Positions 1 to 13,612 are shown, counted from the stretch's first letter. The stretch: DNA of 64,000 bases from Dryococelus australis (GCA_029891345.1 CM057009.1:229143120-229207119); one strand, 5' to 3'. Translations and numbers: made by a program. The notes: a model not told the origin generated them from the sequence alone.

Positions 1-540
1 CATGCTAAAGAATTCCGCTTCTGCTGTAAAACATGTAAATTATTTTTTTTTCTAGTCTTGTACATACACACTGAATGGTCTGAGACACAACCATGTTTAG
101 CATAAATGTATATGTATAAAGTGAAATAATGCTAACAAATTACAAAAAGTATAAATGTAATAAATATACATAGTCGTTTCTATACCATAGAAACACTCAG
201 CCTAGAGAGGCACAACCATTATTAAGAATTCGTATTTTATTTTTGTTTATAATTCTTATGTCACATGTGTCAACTGTTAATATGATGTATCTAATCACAT
301 AATAACCCAAGGTACTATTTCTACTTAATATATGTCAACATAAATCTAGGGTACAAGAAACCAGTGGTAAACAAATTTCAATAACAATGTAAATAATGTT
401 TGAAAAAATAACAAGTTTATTAAATCTTTTAAAGTACATAACATTGCTTAGCATTGCCAATAATTCAAGGCAGCCTTACATGTAATGCATGCTCGATCCT
501 CCATGCATGACATAGCACATTTCAGTATTTTTTATTACCC
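1..540. other. AT-rich stretch, no gene seen
   Basis: AT-rich sequence with short runs and no long open frame. I see no recognisable domain, RNA gene or repeat boundary. Confidence 0.6.
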
Positions 541-1092
541 TTTCTACCACGGTGTAGATAAACTCTTTCCGGTGGGTTCCACTCCTACTACAGGACTTGG
601 CCGTCCACTCCGTTACCACGTCGCCTTCCTGCACCGAACACCCGACCTGATACAGCTAATCCTCCGCACTGTTCGACCCCAGTTTTCAGGCGAGGATGCC
701 TGGATGCTCCTAAGAGGGGGATCTTGCTGTGGCTGGCCTCTGTAAGGGTTGACAAGCTGCGAGCCGAGGCAAGGCGCAGAGCGACCTCGGCCAGCCGAGC
801 CGTTGTTTGTAGAAAAACACATCCAGGGGATTGAGCACAGGGTCAGGAAGGAAGTATATAAGCCTGGAGCAATGGCGGCTCTGGGCGCCATCTTGTCAGC
901 CATGCCGAAGGCTCTGCCCGTGACCTGCCCAATGAGAGGATCACCTCCCGTAAGTTCTACTTCAGCCCCGACGAGCCAACTGTGGAGAAATATTCCTTGA
1001 GACGTCGTCACCTTAAGGTTAAATATATTCCCTGGTAGGGCGACTCTGGTAAGATAGGATTCGGGACATGCGAAGGCATATTTAGCTCCCTC
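541..1092 (+). other. GC-rich block with TATA-like box, identity unknown
   Basis: This block is clearly more GC-rich than its surroundings and contains a TATA-like box (TATATAAG, 855-862) followed about 10 bases later by an ATG in a GC-rich context. Short open frames exist on both strands (485-745, 749-1000 and the opposite strand) but none matches a family I recognise. It could be a solo LTR or another promoter-bearing repeat, or a first exon. I could not find matching ends with a target-site duplication. From 1093 to 1379 I see nothing further. Confidence 0.3.
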
Positions 1093-1589
1093 AGAGAAAA
1101 GCTGTAGCCTCTTTATGCTTATTTCTTGTATAGTTTGAGAAAAGGCATTAGTACCTCCTGGTTTGTAACCAGAACTGATAAACGTAATCTCAGCTCCTTT
1201 ATTGCTGACTGACTTTAATGTGGATTGCTGGACGCTTTCATATAGCGCCCTTGTATTGTTGTGAGTGTTTTAAAAGTAGTATTATGTATTTGAGTGCTTT
1301 TCAAGCTAGCTACCCTTATCCACCTCAGTTAATGTGTGACCTGTTCCTCTGGACAGGCCACAGCAATACGATTATGATGTCATAATAAAATTATTTTAAT
1401 GATTTTTTTTTTAATTTAAATATATTTAAAAATTTAATTACATAAGTATTAAGTATTATATATAACCGGACTCGTCTTTTCAATGTCATGCCACCATTCC
1501 AGCTCGATTTTTCATTCTCTATCATGCTGTGTTGTCTTTCTTTTCTTCCTGTCATGTATCTAATTCAATCTCGTTCCATTTCTTTCTCC

Positions 1590-1765
1590 TTTGTCTCTCT
1601 CATTCCATCTCATTCTTTCTTTCCTTCATCTTTTTCTCCTTCTCTCGTGTCTCTCTTTCTTTCTCTCTTTCTATATTGTTTCTCTCTCTCTCTCTCTCTC
1701 CATCTCTCCATCTCTTTCCTTTCTCGCTTGTCTCTCTCTTTCCTCTCTCCCTTGTCTCTCACATT
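1590..1765 (+). repeat. TC-rich low-complexity tract
   Basis: A run dominated by TCTC, TTTC and CATCTC. Three overlapping open frames here are serine/leucine/phenylalanine-rich products of the low complexity and are not genes. Its purine-rich complement lies in the opposite arm. Confidence 0.85.
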
Positions 1766-2530
1766 CGTTTGATTAATCGTATTTGCTCCAATGAATACTC
1801 ACACTTGTTGGACCCCATCGTCAAAATTGTTTCCTTCATCGCCTGCTAGAGTGCGAGAATCGTCGGTGTTTTTACTTATTTATGAATTTAAAGATGTAAT
1901 TTTTCCATACAGGAAAAGGCATATAAAATTATTTTAAATTACATTCCAGGCAGTACTTGGTAAAACATATTCGAATTTTAATACTTTTTTTTCTTTCGAA
2001 AATCATCATTATTTCTTAATATTCTACTTTATATCATTTGTTTTTACATTGTACGAAAATTAAGTCTGCCCTAGCCATGTAACCACCCACGCACACACGT
2101 CGTAAGGTCTGCAAGGCAGGTATGTCAAATATGACAGGCCACGTGTGGAGTGATGTAGGCAGGCACTGCACAGGGGGAAGAGGGGCAAGAGTAATTTACC
2201 CCAAGACAAGTGCGTGCGAACTTAAGCGATCACTCGTGCTGCTGGCTGACCTTGCCAATCATACATCTAAGAATCGATGCATTTACAAATAAGTATAATT
2301 ATAAAAAAAAAAATTTTGCATTTGAAAAGTGTTGAAAACAATCTTTGAAAAATTCAGTAAAATGTAATTTTAATGCATTTGTAGCGTAAAAATCTGTTAT
2401 AAAATTTAAGTTATGTAAATTTCACACTTTGCGCCATGAAAGTTGGTAGCATTTAAAAAATAAAAAAATTTCTCGTAGGTACAGGGATTTGAACCCAGGA
2501 ACTAATGGTTAGAGCTCAGCCATGCTAACC

Positions 2531-2715
2531 ACTTTTATTTTTTACCTTCATTTGACGTTGTTGTGACATTTTTGACGTTGACGAAGCTCTAGTGAGACCG
2601 ACTTGTTGACGAATTCCCAGTGCGAGAATCGAACTGAGCATCCGCAACGTCGGAGGCACCGGGGCGCGAACCCGCGACCCTCCGACTACAAGTCGGCCAC
2701 CCTACCCCTGCCCTC
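2531..2715 (-). mobile_element. tRNA-Thr-like SINE nested in the left arm
   Basis: On the minus strand the segment starts with a tRNA-like head: an anticodon stem-loop with loop CTTGTAG (anticodon TGT, Thr) and a B-box-like GGTTCGCGCCC within 2655-2700. A short unrelated body with two copies of TTTGACGTTG follows. The homologous place in the right arm (about 8690-8705) lacks these ~185 bases, so the insertion postdates the arm duplication. A further tRNA-like stretch with a perfect B box (GGTTCAAATCC, about 2485-2495) is present in both arms and so belongs to the arm itself. Confidence 0.65.
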
Positions 2716-4699
2716 TGGACCACCGAGCTCATGTAATTATGAGTGCTTAGATGTATTAAAATCATTTCGTAACTTTCTGAATCATATATTCATTGTTTTT
2801 TTTTTTTTAATTTTTAAATTACTATGTAGGAAGTCGGGCTGTAAGCAAGCAATATTTATAGTCACAGGTAAATATAATTTGCGATCTCTTAGGGCCATGC
2901 TTGTGAAATTCAATTTTCAAGAATGATTTCAACCCACAAGAATTTAATTGTTTATGCCCCGTATAACCAAAGAAATTAGCTTAATATAATATTTTGATTA
3001 TTCTAATGAGATCTGTTTATAATGGAGTGGTCATCCTATGGTACAGGATCAAAACATGATATTTTAGAATGTATTTTATATTTTTCCAATTGTACTGAAA
3101 TTGTATGCAGAGTACAGCAAAAAAAGGTCTCTTAATTGCATTTCAGGACTTCTCTCTTCAAGACTAAACAATAAACAATATTAATTATTTATTATCTCGA
3201 CTATTTTTGTAGTGATAACAATCCTATTCGATTTTTCTTCTATGTATGTATATGTGAATAAACAAAGCATCATCATATTCTCTATATATCAGGCAGGGTT
3301 CAACATCAGTGAGAAATTAAATACTTTATTTAATATTATATACATTTAATAATTTATTTACATACTTCAGACTACAAACTTAAAAACAGAAACTTAATTT
3401 TTTCCAATCCATTCACATAGTGTCTTTACACCAGCATGCTCACTTTTCATATAGTGAATATATTTGGCTTGTACACTGCTCAAGACAGTCTATGCTAGCA
3501 AGCATCCGACCAGAACCCTTGGCCATACATTTTTATCGAAAAAGTTTCACGACTGCCACTATTAAACTAAGCTCTCTATCTGTAACCCAGCTGCTTATAT
3601 ATACTCGCAAATAGGCACCTTAACATTCAATGTTCTGCCCACTGTAACTCATGCATGTAATCTACTCTATCGACCTACATCAGACTTACATAGGCCAACA
3701 ATAAGTTTGTCTTTTTAAGTTAAACGTTTTAAGTACCTACAGATATGTTTGAACTAACATATAATAATTTTTTGCTATCTCAGACTTATTTTAATTCATT
3801 TTATTTAATATTCCGATTAACTTATGGGTATAATATTGCATTATGTAAGAATGGATGTAATTTCGCCAACGACTGTGGCGGAAAGGATCGTCACAAGTGA
3901 AATCAACTACTATGACTGTAATTTCTGCTAAAGATGGTATCAATAGTTGAAGACTTACCATCTGTAACACCGACAGCATCGATGACCGCAAGGGTTTCTG
4001 AAGGGTCACTACAAGCATAATGGTATCAATGGTGTTACTGTGGAAATACTTTTAGCTAAAATTGTAACGTGCACCGACATGAAAGTAGTCATTGCTTGTT
4101 CAGTCCAGCATACATATCATTCCACTTTGAGAAGTGTGATGCTGTAATTACTCGTAGTGCTATCCTATACAGACATAAGAAGTGAAAAGATAATGTTTAT
4201 CGATCATCGGGAAGTTAGTGCATGTATTGCAGCAAGACATTCGCGACTAGGTTGCGCAAGACAACAGGAAGGTAGTAATTGTCCATTTTTCATCAGCTAC
4301 ATTACCTACAAAGTTGTTAACTGCAATGCTGTATATGCGAATAAGTGTACTTTGAGCGCTCACAATAAGATTTTTATTATAAAATTAGTGCAAAGCAAAA
4401 TACTTTTATTGAATGGAAAATATCTCTTAGTGTATGTATGTAAATACTATGTATTTTTAATAAGTTTGTGAAATAAAGATAAATTGTTTGGAAGACTATG
4501 AGTTTTATTCATTTTATCATCAAGTATACATTTTTTCCCAATATGTTATATGCAAAGTCTTGATATATACAAAACAAGTGTAAGCTATGAGGATATAAAA
4601 CACTACATACATAACGTGTTTGGTGTAGCAATTGAGATTGATATATCTGGCAATTTAAATGGTAATTAGAAGAGATACGAGACATTTTGATGAAATTAT

Positions 4700-7600
4700 T
4701 TTTCCAGTAGAGTCTGTGAATAAAGAAGGGAAAACCTCTATTAATTAATGTTAGATGGGATATGTTATCCACCTTCAGTATCAATTGCTTTGACACTATA
4801 TTGGGTGTTTTAGTTTGTATTTGACTGAAGATGAAGTATAAGTCTGCATGATAATGATGATATGGATTTATGTGAGTAATTCACAGGAATATTTCATAGG
4901 AATGCTTATATGGTTGTTTTTTTGTTATGGATGGTATGAAGGAATTTGATTTGTATAACCAATATGGTATAATGTGAATGGATTGTAGATATTTAGTGTT
5001 GATTTGTTCTGTTAAAGTATTTGAGTTATTATAAGATAGAATGCCTGTCCGGAAAAATATGTAGAAATGGATATTTGGCATGTTATTTTTAGCAGTGAGT
5101 ATGTTATGAACTCAAATATTATGAGTTAAAAATTTTAAATGGTTGGTAGTCGTAATGAATGGATCCAGGTTTAATATATCTTGTTTGTATTGTATGATAG
5201 TTTTGCTGGTAATGTGTATTTGCAAATTTATAATATGGTGTGATATTATGTCTGCTCCAAATTTGGAATATTTGGTTGGATAATTCGTATGTTCTGGCAG
5301 TATGGTATGGTAGTATGTTTGTTATTAGATGATGTTTTGGCGTGTCTAAATGGGTGGTGTTGCATGATACGCTCTGCGAGTATTAATAGCTAGTATGTTA
5401 TTTTCTGCTGGAACTTTTCAATTGCTGGTTTGATGATATGGTATGTGGGAATGAGATTACATTAAGGTTGGATCGTTGACTATGGTAAACTTTATGGATG
5501 TTGGCATTATTTGAATGTGTGTGTTTTGCTATTACATGATTAAATGTTTTATGAGAGAAATTTGCTGGACTATTTAGTAGGAATAATTATATGGTTATTT
5601 TGATGATTTGGACGGCATGAACAAAAGTGTTTTGGTATAACCAATATGATGTAATGGAACGGATTGTAGGCACTTTTCAGGTATTCTGGGATATTACTAG
5701 TTAGAATATTTTGCCTGGAAGAATATCTATAAATGGATTTTTCGTCTGTTTTTAGTAGCGACTAAGATATTACATCAAAATATTACGAGATATCTGAAAC
5801 AATTTTCGATGGGTGTATGGAGGTTTGGGCTCTAGAGTTGTTTGATGTGATTTTAATTTATGGTTGGGCATTGAGGAAAGCTGGCAGAAATATTTAATTA
5901 ATAACAATATTGTGATATGTGTGAGGTCTCCATTTCTGTAAATGAAGAATTGACCTTTAGAGATGTGTAAATAAAATAAATTGTTATAATGGAATGAAAA
6001 ATAAATTAATCCACCAAACAGTTACAATATATCATCGGTTTTAAAATCAATTTTATACGTGAGTGGTTTGTAGGAGTTAAGATGGCTCTAACATGACTAT
6101 TTCTTATAGTGAATAATCTCTAGTAAATAGAATATCCTGGTATGGTTGTAACATGTTTGCGAGGATAGTTCAAAATGTTTGTCTATATGAGAGATGAAAT
6201 GGAATACTGATAGCGAATGTTTTCTTGTAAATGGAATATCTTGGATGTGTATAAGTAAGGACTGGTAGAATTTTCGAACATACGTCCTTCCAAATATATG
6301 AATTAATATATTATTCACCTTCGTGTGATATATAACTAAGGTATTATTGTTGTTTATTTCTTGTATGCAAGATGTAAATGGAGATACCTATTTTTTAGAT
6401 ATTTTTAAATAAATAATTATTTAAAAACTAATGCATTATAACAATAATGATCTGTTAAATTACCCATGGCAGGATTTTAGATATGATATATTTTTCACTC
6501 GTATGCTGCTACATTCCCGAAATGTATAAACGGTTGGTGTGTTTAGCTAAACCAGACTGGTTGCAAACAATGAAGGTTTAGGTATTTACTTAATTCTGTG
6601 TGTGTTTTTGTGTGGAAATTATAGTAAGAACTGATATTAGCATTTACCCCGAAATCTTGGCTTGCATGAGTCTTTAACAAAACGATCAATGACAGTCATT
6701 TTCCTGCTGAGATGTTCGCGTATGTATGTGTGTTTTATACGAGATGTATGAATGTTTTATGAAATGCGATAGCTTAGTTGATATGTTCTGTAGCGAATGG
6801 CAAAGTTGCTATTTGCGAGGGTTGTATGGAAACTTTGTAGTCTTGTCATATTAGGTTAATGTCATCTAGTAGGGTGGTGGGGAACAAATGTCTTGTTGCC
6901 ACACATCTCCCCTAGCGGCAACGTTGGAACTAGTCTCGCCCTCCCCTACCCACCACCATTGTCTCCTTTGCAAGTTGGTCGGCCGTACTAGCGTCTACCG
7001 TTCGAGAGATCTTACCTCAAAAGAAATTTGCTAGATATGTAAGTGCAGTCTCTCTTGTTTTTTTAACTATTCTAATATGATTACCATGGTATAGTCATTG
7101 GTTGACTGGTTTCATGGTGTGTCTTGCTTATATGGCCTATCAGTATGGTGGTAACGATTTCTGAAATGTGTGATTGAGACAGTGCAGTATTTTGGGTTTA
7201 AGGTAGAAGGAGATTATTTTGATGGAATAGCGTTGTCTCTGAGTGTGACAGTTATGTTTGCCTGTTAAACAGGGGAGCAGGAGGTATGATGACAGGTGTG
7301 ATGGTTAGTATATAAGGTCGAAATATATGGCTGGAATATTTTTTTGGTCATTCTGATAATAATATGAATTGTATGTAGGCTCATAATTCGTAGATGTGCT
7401 TTTAGAAATTTTATACTGTATGACCTCTCTGAATGTTGTTATAGGTAGCTTGTTTTGGTAATATGTTTTGTTAGTATGTGTGACTAATATGTTTTTGATT
7501 TGTATGGTCTCTTGGAATGACTGAAATAGATATCGTAACATAATGGCATTTTCTGCCGGTGTGGACTGCCTGTAAGGTTTTTTTTTTATAGCTAATACAT

Positions 7601-8250
7601 CTTGATGGTATAACCTATCAGTATTATTTGGTTGTACAGTTAGTTTCTTGCATTGTTGGTTTATAAATTATGTTGATTGGTATGACCTGGTACATTTCGA
7701 TTTTTTTGGTTGTATGACACGTGTAGCTTCATTGGTGTGGGATAACGGTTTAATTTTGTGATTAATTTGTAGGAGCAGAATGGTTTTTGTTAGTATGAGA
7801 GGGGCAATACTTAGCTGGTATAGCTGGTTAATAGGATTGGATGGTATGATATTTAATCTTGGAATTAAGACTGTATGGGTGTCATAGATGGTTAAATCAA
7901 TAGTATTGATCTTATGATAGCATGGTTGAAGCTTATGATTGGAATATTTGATTGGCTCGGCTACTGGTATGGCCTGTTTATATGTGTAAGTGGCGAAGTT
8001 AGATGGAGTGAAATGGTAGTCAATATAGTTGACTGTTATGATTTATCAGTAAGTCTGAGGTGTGGTGGTTGATATTGTCTGTGTTTTTAATAGAATGACT
8101 GAAGTATGCTTGGGTTAAATTAAATTATATGATTTTGGCTGTGTGTTGTGGTTGGTATGGCTATCTGCTGTGATGGTTCATTGATATATTCAAATGGTAT
8201 AGTATGCTGGTATGCTGGATTGATGGCTTTCGGCATGGCTGAGGCAAGCT
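4700..8250 (+). repeat. T/G-biased degenerate repeat region
   Basis: Over about 3.5 kb the plus strand is rich in T and G and poor in C, with countless variants of TATGGTATG and TGGTATGAT. It reads like an ancient, decayed minisatellite or an expanded low-complexity array. Sustained skew of this kind is otherwise absent from the window. Confidence 0.6.
4885..5815 (+). repeat. Diverged direct repeat pair of about 230 bp
   Basis: The segment about 4885-5130 recurs in the same orientation at about 5565-5810. Shared landmarks are TATATGGTT, TATAACCAATATG, GGATTGTAG, TAGAAT...GCCTG and the ATTATGAG/ATTACGAG tail. The copies are substantially diverged and spaced about 680 bp apart. Confidence 0.5.
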
Positions 8251-8424
8251 AATATCAAGGTGTAATCTGCATACATTTTCAATTCAATTTAAAAAATAAT
8301 AAAACATTTTAAGTCGAATATTAAATACAGTTTTTTTAATTCTGTTATTTAAATCCTGTATCGTAGAGAAACCAGTGTTTTATATACATATTTCGTTAGA
8401 AAATGCAAAAAAAAATTGTATTAT

Positions 8425-9695
8425 CATATATGCTATGGTTATATAGGGCTTAAAAAATTTAGTTCCTGGATTTAGAAATGATTTTTGCAGACTTAATTTC
8501 ACGAGCCTGGCCCTAAGAGATCGCAAATTATATTTACCTGTGACTATAAATATTCGCTTGCTTACAGCCCGACTTACAACATAGAAACAATCAATGCGAA
8601 CTTAAGCATATATGATTCAGAAAGTTAGGAAACGATTTTAATACAACGTTTAAGCACTCATTTTCGCATGCGCTCGGTGGTCCATTGTTTAGTATGCCTG
8701 AATTCTAACGTTAAGTTCCTGGCTTTAAATTCATGCACCCACATGAGAATTTTTTCTATTTGAAATGTTACCAACCCTCATGCTAAAATTTGAAAGTTGA
8801 ATATTTTTTTTTTTTACAATTCTTTACACTACAAATGCATTTAAAATACATTTTTGTGTATTTTTGAAAGTTATTTTGGACATTTTTAAAATGATAAATA
8901 AAATAAAATAAAATAATAATACTTTTTTATAAATGCATCGGTTTATAAATGTCTCATTTGCAAGTTCGTCCATCAGCGTGAGCGATCGCTAAGTTTGCGT
9001 ACATTTGTCTCGGGGTCATATACACTTTGCCCCTCTCCCCCCGCATGATGCTTGCCTACACCCCTACACACTTAGCCTGTCACCGTTGGCACGCCTTCCC
9101 TTTGGACCTGTCGATGTGTGCATGCTTCGTTACAAGGCTAGGTGACTTAATTTTCGTACAAAAGTAAAAAGAAATTGAATAAAGAAAAATATTAAGATAA
9201 ATAATTATTTTCGAAAAAATTAAGTATTCAAATTCTAATATGTTTTACAAAGTCCTGCGTGGATTGTACTTAACAATCATATTTATACGCCTTCTCCTGT
9301 ATAGAAAAATTATATCTTTCAATTCATAGATAAATATACACACAGATGATTCGAGCATTTTAGCAGGCGATGAAGGAACTAATTATAAGGTGGTGTCAAA
9401 CAAGTGTGAGTTATCATTGGAGCAAATACGACTAATAGAAAGAATGTGAGAGACAAGAGAGAAAGTAAAGAGAGAGACGAGAGAGAAAGGAAAGAGAGAG
9501 AGAAAACATGGAATGATAGAGTATGAAAAATCTAGATATAATGGTGGTATGACATCACAATCGTATGCGCCCTAAAAAGACGAGTTTGGCGATATAGGCC
9601 TTATAGGCCCTTATACTTACATCGTACAATTTTTTTATTATAGAAAAATATTTATTTTAATAAAATAATTATTAATTTTATTTCAGTTTATCGGT
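8425..9695 (-). repeat. Right arm of palindrome 1
   Basis: Reverse-complement partner of 1380-2990. It lacks the SINE present in the left arm and contains the matching purine-rich tract (GAGAGAAAG runs, 9430-9510). Confidence 0.8.
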
Positions 9696-12640
9696 TTCTC
9701 AGATATCGCATTGTTTTGGTCTAGAAGGAATAGGAAGCCCCATAAATAAACTGAATTGGCTCGTTTTTGCAGAAATAGGGCTTCGGTGTATCTTCTACCT
9801 TTCTTAGGGAAAAACAAAAACTTTTTAGGGGAAAAACGGAAATTTTATGTTATTTTGGGATAAAGAGGATGATTTCTAGATATAAACCAGCGATTTTGGG
9901 ATAAAATGTAACATTTTTAGGCCAAATTCATGCAAGTTCATCACCTCTCGCCTCTCCCCTAAACCCCTCTGCGCCCGTTTCCCAAACCCCTACTACTCAG
10001 GTATCATCGGCATTGTTCGTGTCTCAAAATCGAAGCCATGAGAATACGGAGAGCTTCCATATTTTATATTTACGGAATTCATTTCCATTACTCGTCAAGT
10101 CTATATCTCCGTAAAAGTTTCCGGGAATCTACAGACATTTCTAACAGTTTTATTGTTATGTGCACAATCTCAGCATGACGAATTTACATATAAGTAGCCT
10201 GTAAAATCTAAAACGAAATGATTTGGAGCACACTAATATCTAGAAGATACAATCTTCTTCGGGTTCTTTTATAAAACAGTTATATGTAAAAGTGAAAACT
10301 TAACTTGTTTTATTGTTTTAGTAAATTTCTCTGGAAGGCCGCGGATTAAAATCTTGCACATACAGTAACTACATGATATTTCATGGTTGATGGACGCAAA
10401 ATGTACGCAAATATATATGTAGGTAAATTGAGATACATAACTATGGAACTACAAAAATGGTCGTAAGAATGCGTGAAGATAAGCTGAGCCACATAACTAG
10501 GAACCTGTGAAATGTATTATATATTTAAGCATGTATATAGGGACCTGCGAAATCTATGTATGCATGCATGAAGGTAAATTAAGTTTTATATCTAGGGGAC
10601 CTGCAAAATGTGAGTAGTAAGATTTTAACTAACAATAAAAGCTCAGCGATAGAGCGGCAAAACTCCAGAATCGCAGTGACGCAGGTAAATGATTCAGTGC
10701 TATTGCCAGTATAAGATTAAATTCCGAATTGCACTCAGGTAGATAAAGGTAACTGAAGTATAGCTTGTTAAAACGAAATTATAATTTAAATATTCCGGTG
10801 ACTCATCTGAAGCAACATGCATCATTTGAAGCGCTGCTTTCCTACAAAGTTATTAATAGTTTTGTCTCTTTGTTATTTATAATTTTTCCCTGTGTTTTAT
10901 AAATATGTCTCATTCATGCTACGTTGCAAATAAATACATTTTTTATAACCTCTTTAACCATGCTCACGAAGGTTCTTCCGAACCAGCAGTAATTTTTGTA
11001 GGTCTATTTATCTTTTTTAATTATTCTTATCTCGTTACTATACCTCTCATTCGGACAACCTGGCAAGGCTTTTGGTAGACTTTCTTGCAAAGACCTTGCG
11101 CCCATATTGTATGTCCTCAAAGTTTAGCAAATTTTTCCATGTATTTACTCAGTAATTCATAGAATCACATAAAATACTTATAGTTATTGCGCAGTTAAAC
11201 TTTGACGAGGAAGGGTGTGTTGTTTGAGCCAAACGAGGTTGTGTTGGTTTTCATTCAGGTTTTAAAACATTATTTTGTACTTTTGCTTATACGCATACAT
11301 TACATCGGAAGACGGGATTATGTGATCACATATGTGTATGTAATTTCAACTTGTGTTTTGTGTGTTTGTCCCATCAAAAACGTCAAAACGCGTTCATCGA
11401 TTACCAAACTCGTCACACGTGTAATTAATTACACTTTTATATATTTTGGCTATTCCTGATGCTTATTTACGATATGGCGTACATAAAGTTGTTTGGGTAC
11501 TTCTATATAATTTAAATAAATATCCCTGAAACATTCGAGGCATTGTAACTTGACAAACAACATTTCCAACTTCGAACACAGATATTCATATCCACATTTA
11601 CGTGTAGTTATTGAAAACAACGTTACATGAATAAATAATTATTTAACATCCTACATTAACATTAACTCCTCAACTGATTCTCATTTTATTCGGGACAATA
11701 TTTGTGCTACGGCATACCAACTTAATTTGTGTTATTAGAACACATTAATTTTAAAAAATGTCGGCCTTATAAATATTATATTTTAGTGTGCCATGTCTGC
11801 CGATCATTCAACCAAATTTGGTATGCTGATATTGGGTCCAAGTATGCTAATTTTTACATTCGAAATGTTTATGAGAGCGTACATGACAATAATAAGAGTG
11901 TACAATACAACTCGATAACTATTTATCCGGCTCCCACCAACTTTGGCACATAAGCGTTACTAAGGAAAACCACTTAAATATACCAAGCGGTTCTAAAACA
12001 TGGGCACAAACTTAGGCAGAGTATCCCTGGGGATAAAAGAAGATGAATGATGTATACAACCCGTGGTTCACCTAAAAAGTACGGACATACGAGGGCGTTA
12101 TATGTGGAGGGAAAACGCACTTTATTTTATACCACATGAAAACGCCTTTCATTACATTAATAGGATTTTTTACAATATTATGTTATACGGGGGTGATTGA
12201 AAAGGTAAGGGTATTGAATGTGTTACCCATCCCAATGATACAAATAATAAGGGTTGCTACTTTTTGCATGCAACAAATGTGTTTGTGTGTGTATTATCGC
12301 ATATTGGGTACAAATAATGAAAATGGGGTCACTGTTCAGAACAAAGAGTCCAATGGTGAAACTGTCTATCTCGCATACCTAATGTTCGAGATAATCAATC
12401 ACAATGCATAAAATTAAGGTTGGCATGTCATCTTTACATTCTCAGATTAGACATAACAGCTTTAACACAGCTGTTTTGTTTAATAGGGACTTACAGCCAT
12501 CACACACATTGCCCAATCCATGATCGTCGCCAATCCAATCATCACTACACTCTCCTCCTTGTTCCGCGAGATGGCAGTCGCTAGCTGGGGCAGGAATCGC
12601 CTTTCACACTTCACTGCACTGTGCATGCTTACTAGCCGAG
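9696..12640. other. Intergenic AT-rich DNA, no gene recognised
   Basis: About 2.9 kb with several 60-90-codon frames (11202-11459, 11729-11953, 12136-12411) that show no motif, no consistent start context and no similarity I can name. The stretch 9790-9860 contains motifs (TTTTTAGGG, CGGAAATTT) that recur near 45650-45690. Confidence 0.5.
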
Positions 12641-13612
12641 ATGGCACAGTACACTAACTCAAAACTGACAGCTATGGTCCTGTTGTATGGCGAAGTGAAA
12701 GGGAACGCAAGAGCAGCAGCACGAATTTTACCGACAGATTTCCTGCATTTCATCAACCTACCCAAAAGACCTTCATTGCTGTCACTCATTGACTACAGGA
12801 AATAGGCTCATTTAACTTACGAGGTGGTTCTGGCCACTCAAGAAATGTTCGTACTCCACATGTCGATGAAGCAACACTGCATTGGGTGGAGTTGAATCTG
12901 GCAAGAAGCACCCGTGCCATTGGATGTTTCACATGTCACAGTATGGCGCGTCATGCAGAAATGAAGAAACAGCTGCTGCGTCCTTTCAGTGTGCGGAAAG
13001 TACAGACACTAGGGTCAGAATACTAATTGGCTCCACGTAATTTCTCCCAGTGGTTTCTGCAGCGATGCGAATTGGTTCCCGATTTCCGAACATATTCGTG
13101 TTCACCGACAAGGAATTATTCACCCGTGAAGGCTGCTTCTGTGAACATCTAGGTGGGCATTGTGGGAGTCTGTCTCAATGGCCCGTATCTACTACCGCAA
13201 TATATGACTTTCTACGTGTGTTGTCAGTTCCTGGTGTTGAAATTGCAAGAGATCTTTGAGAATGTTACACTCAAAATCACGCAATGTATGTGATTGCAGC
13301 ATGACAGCGCATAACCGCATTACACAATTGCCGTTTGTGACTCCCACAACACTGCATTTCCTTCCCAGTGGGCAGGAAGAGCTGGTCTTGTTGCATGGTC
13401 ATCTCACACTCCTGACCTCAGCCCAATGCATTTCTTTTGTAGGATTTATCAAGGCACAGGTGTATGAAACATGCATTAAATCCGAAGGAGTACCTGGTAG
13501 AAAGTATTGCGGCTGCTTGTCAAATGGCCGGAGAAACCCCTGATATTCTTCACAGAGTATGTTAGTCATTGATATTCTGCCTCAATTAATGCACTGACGT
13601 TGGGGGTCGTAA
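12641..13612 (+). pseudogene. Tc1/mariner-IS630-type transposase (DDE_3), broken
   Basis: Cut-and-paste DNA transposase relic. The N-terminal helix-turn-helix of the DUF4817 type starts at the ATG at 12641 (frame with YGEVKGNARAAARI). A linker with RTPHVDEATL follows near 12850, then SQWFLQRC near 13045. Three acidic residues of the DDE_3 catalytic core are still visible: FTDKELFTREG (about 13100), QHDSA (about 13300, followed by a stop) and TPDLSPMHFF (about 13410). The family's usual length is about 330-350 residues, which fits this span. Several stops and frame changes split it, so it is dead. I could not find convincing terminal inverted repeats. Confidence 0.85.

Larger units (their letters stand above)
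1380..2990 (+). repeat. Left arm of long inverted repeat (palindrome 1)
   Basis: Most of this interval recurs, reverse-complemented and diverged, at 8425-9695. Matching landmarks are: the pyrimidine tract at 1590-1765 against the purine tract at 9430-9510; the segment at 1850-1990 against 9240-9370; 2050-2240 against 8960-9150; and 2715-2960 against 8450-8700. The arms are imperfect, so the inverted duplication is old. Boundaries are approximate. Parts of the arm (1500-1980) also resemble the arms of the inverted duplication at 35.2-41.3 kb. Confidence 0.8.
2991..8424. other. Core of palindrome 1, no recognisable gene
   Basis: Between the two arms lie 5.4 kb without a supported gene. Open frames of 60-105 codons occur (for example 4157-4471 on plus, followed by AATAAA) but show no motif I recognise. 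From about 4700 the sequence becomes strongly T+G-rich on the plus strand. A short C-rich insert at 6885-6985 stands out from its context. Confidence 0.6.

Noticed and set aside
1488-1849. Three overlapping plus-strand open frames
   Set aside because: Encoded by TC-rich low complexity; Ser/Leu/Phe-only composition and no homologous features.
2650-2720. A functional tRNA-Thr gene
   Set aside because: The anticodon arm and B box are present but the acceptor and D arms do not pair properly; SINE head is a better reading.
6860-6985. C-rich inverted segment AGGGTGGTGGGG / CCTACCCACCACC
   Set aside because: Only a short imperfect hairpin; too little to define an element.
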